Shown: in pieces, positions 6,863 through 10,643 of the stretch
Numbering within the stretch: the first letter of the stretch is position 1
Layout: the number at the start of each line of letters is the position of its first letter
Made by a program: the position numbers and the translations under genes
Notes under the pieces: model-generated
The model's database searches: none
Told to the model about the DNA's origin: nothing
Seen by the model: the letters and a program-made list of their open reading frames with translations, nothing else
Assembly: GCA_020859645.1 (NCBI GenBank)
Contig: JAJBVU010000122.1
Location: forward strand, 1-10,643
Origin: Eubacterium sp.
GTDB lineage: Bacteria; Bacillota; Clostridia; Lachnospirales; CAG-274
Length of the DNA: 10,643 nucleotides
Reading direction: 5' to 3'

Positions 6863-7540
6863 ATGGCTTATATTGATTTTGTTTTGAGAATTATCCTGTC
6901 TTTAATACTGGGCTTTGCCGTAGGATTGGAAAGACAGCTGACAGGGCATACGGCAGGCATTCGCATAAATGTGCTTATAAGTATGGGTGCCTGCTTTTTT
7001 ACTCTTTTCCCATTGCTTTACGATTCTGAGCAGACCTTCAGAGTTGCGGCGGCTATTATTCAGGGTGTGGGCTTTCTTTGCAGCGGTGTAATATTTAAAG
7101 AAAGCGCATCTGTCAGGGGCATAAACACGGCGGCTACACTGTGGTGTACTGCGGCGGTAGGAGTTTTGTCAAGCTCGGGAAAATATTTTACTGCGGTTAT
7201 TGCCGCCGGAATTTTGATAATTTCCAATTTAGCCCTAAGACCCTTGGCTAAAAAAATAAACCCTGTTATAGCAGAGGAAGAAAACGAAAAAAGATACAGA
7301 ATTTCCGTCACCTGTTCGGAAAAAGCGGAGCATAATCTTCGTATGCAGCTTATTAACGGAAATTCCTGTAAAACACTGTATCTTGCAAGCTTGGAAAGCG
7401 GAGATGTTGTAGGGGATAAGGTTGAAATTGTTGCGGAATATGACTCAAGCGGAAAGCCAAAAAACCGTGTATTGGAAAATATCGTCGGGCAAATGCTGGC
7501 TTCTCCGGAGGTCATAAGTGCCGGGTGGGAGGTTTTGTAA
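6863..7540 (+). CDS. mgtC: MgtC/SapB family membrane protein
   Basis: Inner-membrane protein of the MgtC/SapB family. Members are linked to growth in low Mg2+ and, in Salmonella, to virulence and control of ATP synthase; they are not thought to be Mg2+ importers themselves. The 225-residue length is typical. The N-terminal ~130 residues are hydrophobic with about four or five spans and carry the family signature: GLERQLTGHTAGIR (21-34), MGACFFTLFP (41-50), AAAIIQGVGFLCSGVIFKE (62-80) and VRGINTAATLW (84-94). Residues about 140-225 are a soluble tail of the size of the ACT-like C-terminal domain known in MgtC. The start is ATG at 6863 with AGGAGG (6849-6854) eight bases away. A weak -10-like TAGAAT (6822-6827) just after the terminator could give it its own promoter, but no good -35 is seen. 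It is followed 31 bases on by the second ATPase, as mgtC is followed by mgtB in Salmonella. Confidence 0.93.
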   Translation: MAYIDFVLRIILSLILGFAVGLERQLTGHTAGIRINVLISMGACFFTLFPLLYDSEQTFRVAAAIIQGVGFLCSGVIFKESASVRGINTAATLWCTAAVGVLSSSGKYFTAVIAAGILIISNLALRPLAKKINPVIAEEENEKRYRISVTCSEKAEHNLRMQLINGNSCKTLYLASLESGDVVGDKVEIVAEYDSSGKPKNRVLENIVGQMLASPEVISAGWEVL

Positions 7541-7558
7541 CAGCAGATTTTTTTTGAG

Positions 7559-7564
7559 AGGAGG
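7559..7564 (+). promoter_or_regulatory. Ribosome binding site that fixes a GTG start
   Basis: AGGAGG lies seven bases before GTG 7572, ideal spacing. The frame is open further upstream to a GTG at 7518, but that codon lies inside mgtC and has no comparable site. ATG at 7581 would be 16 bases away. GTG 7572 is therefore the chosen start of the second ATPase. Confidence 0.8.
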
Positions 7565-7571
7565 AAACATT

Positions 7572-10346
7572 GTGAAAAAAATGAACAAAAAAGAAAGCAG
7601 AAATGAGCTTCGCCGAATAACAGAAAAAACCGTTATTCGTGATGAACAAAACAGCCGCATAGCCTTTGCGGCGGAAAACCCTGTGGGAGTTGTTCTTGAA
7701 GGGCTGAATACAGCTTTAACGGGCTTAAGTGAAGATGAGGTCGCAGACAGCCGTTCTCTTTACGGCTCAAACCGTGTTACAAAAGAGAAAAAGAAGTCAC
7801 TGCCTAAGCGTTTGATTGGGGCTTTTATAAACCCCTTTACGGCAATATTGTTTTGTCTGGCTGCTGTTTCCGCCGCAACGGATATGATTTTGCCTGCTTT
7901 TTCACTGCTTGGCTGTGAACCGGCAGACTTTGACTGTCTTACGGTTGTTATTATACTGACTATGGTTGTTATTTCCGGTACTCTTCGTTTCGTTCAGGAA
8001 TCACGAAGCGGAAATGCGGCGGAAAAGCTGCTTGCAATGATTACCACAACCTGTACTGTTACACGAAAATATGCCCCTAAGTCGGAAATTCCTCTTGACG
8101 AGGTGGTTGTGGGAGATATTATTCATCTGTCAGCCGGAGATATGATTCCTGCCGATGTGAGAATTTTAGAAGCAAAGGATTTGTTTGTAAGCCAGTCTGC
8201 CTTAACAGGAGAAAGCGAGCCTGTGGAGAAAACAGCCTTTGCAGCGGAAAAAGTGGCAACAATTACGGACTATCCCAACATTGCCTTTATGGGCAGCAGT
8301 GTAATTTCCGGAAGTGCCTCAGCTGTCGCAGTCTGTGTAGGGGACAGCACACTGTTCGGCTCTATGGCGTCGGCTGTTGCCGGAGAAGCGGCGGAAACAA
8401 GCTTTACAAAGGGAGTAAACGCCGTTTCGTGGGTTCTGATTAGATTTATGATGATTATGGTGCCTTTGGTATTTATTGTAAACGGCTTAACAAAAGGAAA
8501 TTGGCTGTCGGCTTTTCTTTTCGGAATATCCATTGCCGTAGGGCTTACGCCGGAAATGCTGCCTATGATTGTAACAACCTGCCTTGCAAAAGGGGCTGTT
8601 TCAATGAGCAAAAAGAAAACTATCGTAAAAAATCTGAACTCAATTCAAAATTTCGGAGCAATAGACATTCTCTGCACCGACAAAACAGGCACGCTTACTC
8701 AGGACAAGGTTGTTTTGGAATATCATTTAAACATAAACGGTGAAGAGGACAGTCGGGTTTTGCGTCATGCATACCTTAACAGCTACTTTCAAACAGGCTA
8801 CAAAAACCTTATGGATTTAGCCATAATTCAAAAAACGGAAGAGGAAGAAAAGGAAAATCCTACACTAACGGATTTGTCTGAAAGCTATGTAAAGGTAGAT
8901 GAAATACCCTTTGACTTTGCAAGGCGGCGGCTGACTGCCGTTGTTAGGGATAAGAGCGGCAAAACCCAAATGATAACAAAAGGAGCAGTTGAAGAAATGC
9001 TTTCCGTCTGTTCATTTGCCGAAATAGACGGAGAGGTTAAGCCGCTGGGAGACGATGTTCAAAACAGAATACTCAGTACAGCGGAGGATTTAAACGAAAA
9101 GGGCTTCAGAGTTTTGGCTGTTGCCCATAAAACAAATCCTTCAGCTGTGGGAGCCTTCGGTGTAAAGGACGAAAAGGATATGGTTCTTATAGGATATTTG
9201 GCTTTTCTCGATCCGCCGAAGGAATCGACAGCGGAGGCAATAAAAGCCTTAAAGAACCATGGCGTGGCAACAAAAATTTTAACCGGTGACAACGATAAAG
9301 TAACCAGAACCGTCTGCAAACAGGTAGGTCTTTATGCCGAAAATATGATTTTGGGTTCTGATATTGAAAATATGGGGGACAGTGAGCTTTCAAAAATTGC
9401 CGAAAATACGGATATTTTTGCAAAGCTGACACCAAACCAAAAAGCACGTATAGTGTCTGTCCTTCGTGAAAACGGTCACACAGTGGGCTTTATGGGAGAC
9501 GGAATAAACGATGCCGCAGCTATGAAAGCCGCCGATATAGGAATTTCCGTAGATACGGCAGTAGACGTGGCAAAGGAATCGGCGGATATTATACTCTTGG
9601 AAAAAGATTTAACCGTATTGGAAGAGGGAATTATCGAAGGCAGAAAAACCTATGCAAATATGATAAAATACATAAAAATGACAGCTTCGTCAAACTTCGG
9701 AAATATGTTTTCCGTTCTTGCGGCTTCGGCTCTGCTGCCCTTCCTGCCTATGATGAGCATACATCTTATTTTCCTGAATCTTATCTATGACCTGAGCTGT
9801 ACGGCAATCCCCTGGGATAACGTAGACGAAGAATTTATTGCCCTTCCCCGAAAATGGGACGCTTCAAGCGTAGGCAGCTTTATGCTTTGGATAGGCCCCA
9901 CAAGCTCAATATTTGACTTTACAACCTACATTTTTATGTACTTTCTGTTTTGCCCCATGTTTGTTTCCGGCGGTGTTCTTTACAACGATCTTGCGGCACA
10001 TTTCAGCGGAGCGGAGCTTGCGGCTGTACAGTTTAAATATATGGCAATGTTTCAAGCCGGCTGGTTTGTAGAATCAATGTGGAGTCAAACCCTTGTTATT
10101 CATATGATCAGAACCCCTAAGCTGCCCTTTATACAAAGCCACGCTTCGGCTTCCGTAACTCTGCTGACTATGACGGGAATTGCAGTTCTGACGGCTATCC
10201 CCTTCACACCATTAGGCACAATGCTGGGCTTCATGCCTCTGCCCCTCAGCTATTTTGCCTACCTGCTGCCCTGTATTCTGCTCTATATGCTTTTGGCAAC
10301 AAGTCTTAAAAAAGCTTATATTCGTCATTACGGAGAACTTTTGTAA
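7572..10346 (+). CDS. mgtA: P3B-type magnesium-translocating ATPase (MgtA/MgtB type)
   Basis: Mg2+-importing P-type ATPase of 924 residues from GTG 7572, close to E. coli MgtA (about 900). Motifs: INPF with spans 1-2; TGES (212-215); VGLTPEMLP (323-331); phosphorylated Asp370 in DKTGTLT; FDFARRR (447-453) and KGA (470-472) of the nucleotide domain; GDGIND (642-647); then ASSNFGN, PWDNVD, FMLWIGPTSSIFD and QAGWFVESMWSQTLVIHM in the C-terminal spans. These blocks match the enterobacterial MgtA/MgtB pattern closely, so this is the canonical member of the pair. The N-terminal cytoplasmic tail is Lys/Arg/Glu-rich and longer than in the first ATPase; the MgtA tail is known to contribute to lipid (cardiolipin) dependence. 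The only small hinge oddity is NDAAAM instead of NDAPAL. The gene lies 31 bases after mgtC and 12 before a small membrane-protein gene, and almost certainly shares their transcript. Confidence 0.95.
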   Translation: MKKMNKKESRNELRRITEKTVIRDEQNSRIAFAAENPVGVVLEGLNTALTGLSEDEVADSRSLYGSNRVTKEKKKSLPKRLIGAFINPFTAILFCLAAVSAATDMILPAFSLLGCEPADFDCLTVVIILTMVVISGTLRFVQESRSGNAAEKLLAMITTTCTVTRKYAPKSEIPLDEVVVGDIIHLSAGDMIPADVRILEAKDLFVSQSALTGESEPVEKTAFAAEKVATITDYPNIAFMGSSVISGSASAVAVCVGDSTLFGSMASAVAGEAAETSFTKGVNAVSWVLIRFMMIMVPLVFIVNGLTKGNWLSAFLFGISIAVGLTPEMLPMIVTTCLAKGAVSMSKKKTIVKNLNSIQNFGAIDILCTDKTGTLTQDKVVLEYHLNINGEEDSRVLRHAYLNSYFQTGYKNLMDLAIIQKTEEEEKENPTLTDLSESYVKVDEIPFDFARRRLTAVVRDKSGKTQMITKGAVEEMLSVCSFAEIDGEVKPLGDDVQNRILSTAEDLNEKGFRVLAVAHKTNPSAVGAFGVKDEKDMVLIGYLAFLDPPKESTAEAIKALKNHGVATKILTGDNDKVTRTVCKQVGLYAENMILGSDIENMGDSELSKIAENTDIFAKLTPNQKARIVSVLRENGHTVGFMGDGINDAAAMKAADIGISVDTAVDVAKESADIILLEKDLTVLEEGIIEGRKTYANMIKYIKMTASSNFGNMFSVLAASALLPFLPMMSIHLIFLNLIYDLSCTAIPWDNVDEEFIALPRKWDASSVGSFMLWIGPTSSIFDFTTYIFMYFLFCPMFVSGGVLYNDLAAHFSGAELAAVQFKYMAMFQAGWFVESMWSQTLVIHMIRTPKLPFIQSHASASVTLLTMTGIAVLTAIPFTPLGTMLGFMPLPLSYFAYLLPCILLYMLLATSLKKAYIRHYGELL

Positions 10347-10358
10347 AGGAGGAAAACC

Positions 10359-10508
10359 ATGATTTTAACAAACATTTTTATAAATCTCTTTGGAAAAACC
10401 GAACTTTTCGGCTTAAATATGGGTTTCTGGGTATCCATGGCAGCCGTATTATTAATCGTTGCCGCTATGAATATACTGTTTTGGTGCCTTAAACCAACTC
10501 AAAAATAA
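10359..10508 (+). CDS. 49-residue single-span membrane protein following the Mg2+ ATPase
   Basis: A short gene 12 bases after the ATPase stop, with a strong AGGAGG (10347-10352) six bases before ATG 10359. The product begins MILTNIFINLFGKTELFGLN, a short amphipathic-looking segment. It continues with one membrane span (about 22-43: GFWVSMAAVLLIVAAMNILF followed by WCL) and a Lys-containing end, KPTQK. Aromatic residues flank both ends of the span, as in real interfacial helices. There is no signal-peptidase site or lipobox. The tight junction implies coupled synthesis with the ATPase and a role as a subunit, stabiliser or regulator. MgtS, which stabilises MgtA in E. coli, and MgtR, which binds MgtC in Salmonella, are functional analogies only, and no sequence similarity to them is evident. 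Its being a real gene is well supported; its function is inference. Confidence 0.78.
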   Translation: MILTNIFINLFGKTELFGLNMGFWVSMAAVLLIVAAMNILFWCLKPTQK

Positions 10509-10529
10509 TTTGCCGCCGGCATCAAATTT

Positions 10530-10568
10530 ATGCCCATCGGGAAATCAAAAAGTCCCGATGGGCATTTT
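10530..10568 (+). terminator. Strong intrinsic terminator closing the cluster
   Basis: A perfect 13-bp GC-rich stem (10530-10542 with 10553-10565; ATGCCCATCGGGA and TCCCGATGGGCAT) has a 10-base loop and is followed by TTTT. It starts 21 bases after the stop of the small membrane-protein gene. The remaining bases up to 10643 are A/T-rich and show no convincing gene or promoter. Confidence 0.88.
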
Positions 10569-10643
10569 CTATACTGTCAAAAAATAGATTTTTCCAGAAT
10601 GACACAAGCATTATCGCATATTTCACATCAAAATATTTTATGA

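Noticed and set aside
7518..7571. Longer second ATPase starting at GTG 7518 inside mgtC
   Set aside because: AGGAGG at ideal spacing supports GTG 7572. The extra residues look like read-through of non-coding frame and are not MgtA-like.
10571..10643. Minus-strand open frame entering from the right edge and crossing the final hairpin
   Set aside because: It is short, runs through the terminator palindrome, has no recognisable residues, and has neither a start nor a neighbour to support it.

Overview
The window looks like chromosomal DNA from a low-to-moderate GC Gram-positive anaerobe of the class Clostridia. This rests on AGGAGG-type ribosome binding sites before almost every gene, a secreted papain-like (C1) protease with a lectin-like domain, clostridial-type phosphofructokinase and MgtA sequences, and an OmpR-type regulator ending in the WGIGYKF form. 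Genus and species cannot be read from the sequence. No tRNA, rRNA, IS element, CRISPR array or phage gene is visible.

Layout. (1) Positions 3-2177 (+): a secreted C1 cysteine protease whose first few codons lie outside the window. Its reading frame runs to the window edge through a signal peptide core, so the first in-window start-like codon (GTG at 45) is not the real start. (2) Positions 2200-2343 (+): a 47-residue peptide gene with a good ribosome binding site and a leader-like YEKPVI motif. (3) Positions 2408-2441: a perfect 13-bp hairpin between convergent genes. (4) Positions 2465-3436 (-): an ATP-dependent 6-phosphofructokinase standing alone. (5) Positions 3437-3655: a divergent intergenic region with candidate promoters on both strands.

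(6) Positions 3656-10508 (+): a tight cluster that reads as a magnesium-homeostasis module. It holds a divergent P3B-type (MgtA-like) ATPase, a DNA-binding protein with an OmpR-type winged helix but no receiver domain, an intrinsic terminator, an MgtC/SapB membrane protein, a second and more canonical MgtA-type ATPase, and a 49-residue single-span membrane protein. A strong terminator at 10530-10568 closes the cluster. The last ~75 bases show no convincing gene.

How the parts may work together (inference). The two ATPases would import Mg2+. MgtC is known elsewhere to support growth in low Mg2+ and to modulate ATP synthase or Mg2+ physiology. The winged-helix protein, coupled to ATPase 1, is placed to regulate the locus. 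The small membrane protein, 12 bases after ATPase 2, is placed to act as an ATPase partner, by analogy with the small Mg2+-system membrane peptides MgtS and MgtR of enterobacteria. The terminator between the regulator and mgtC could set different levels for the two halves. The strongest candidates for something undescribed are the 49-residue membrane protein, the receiver-less regulator, and the asymmetric pair of ATPases.
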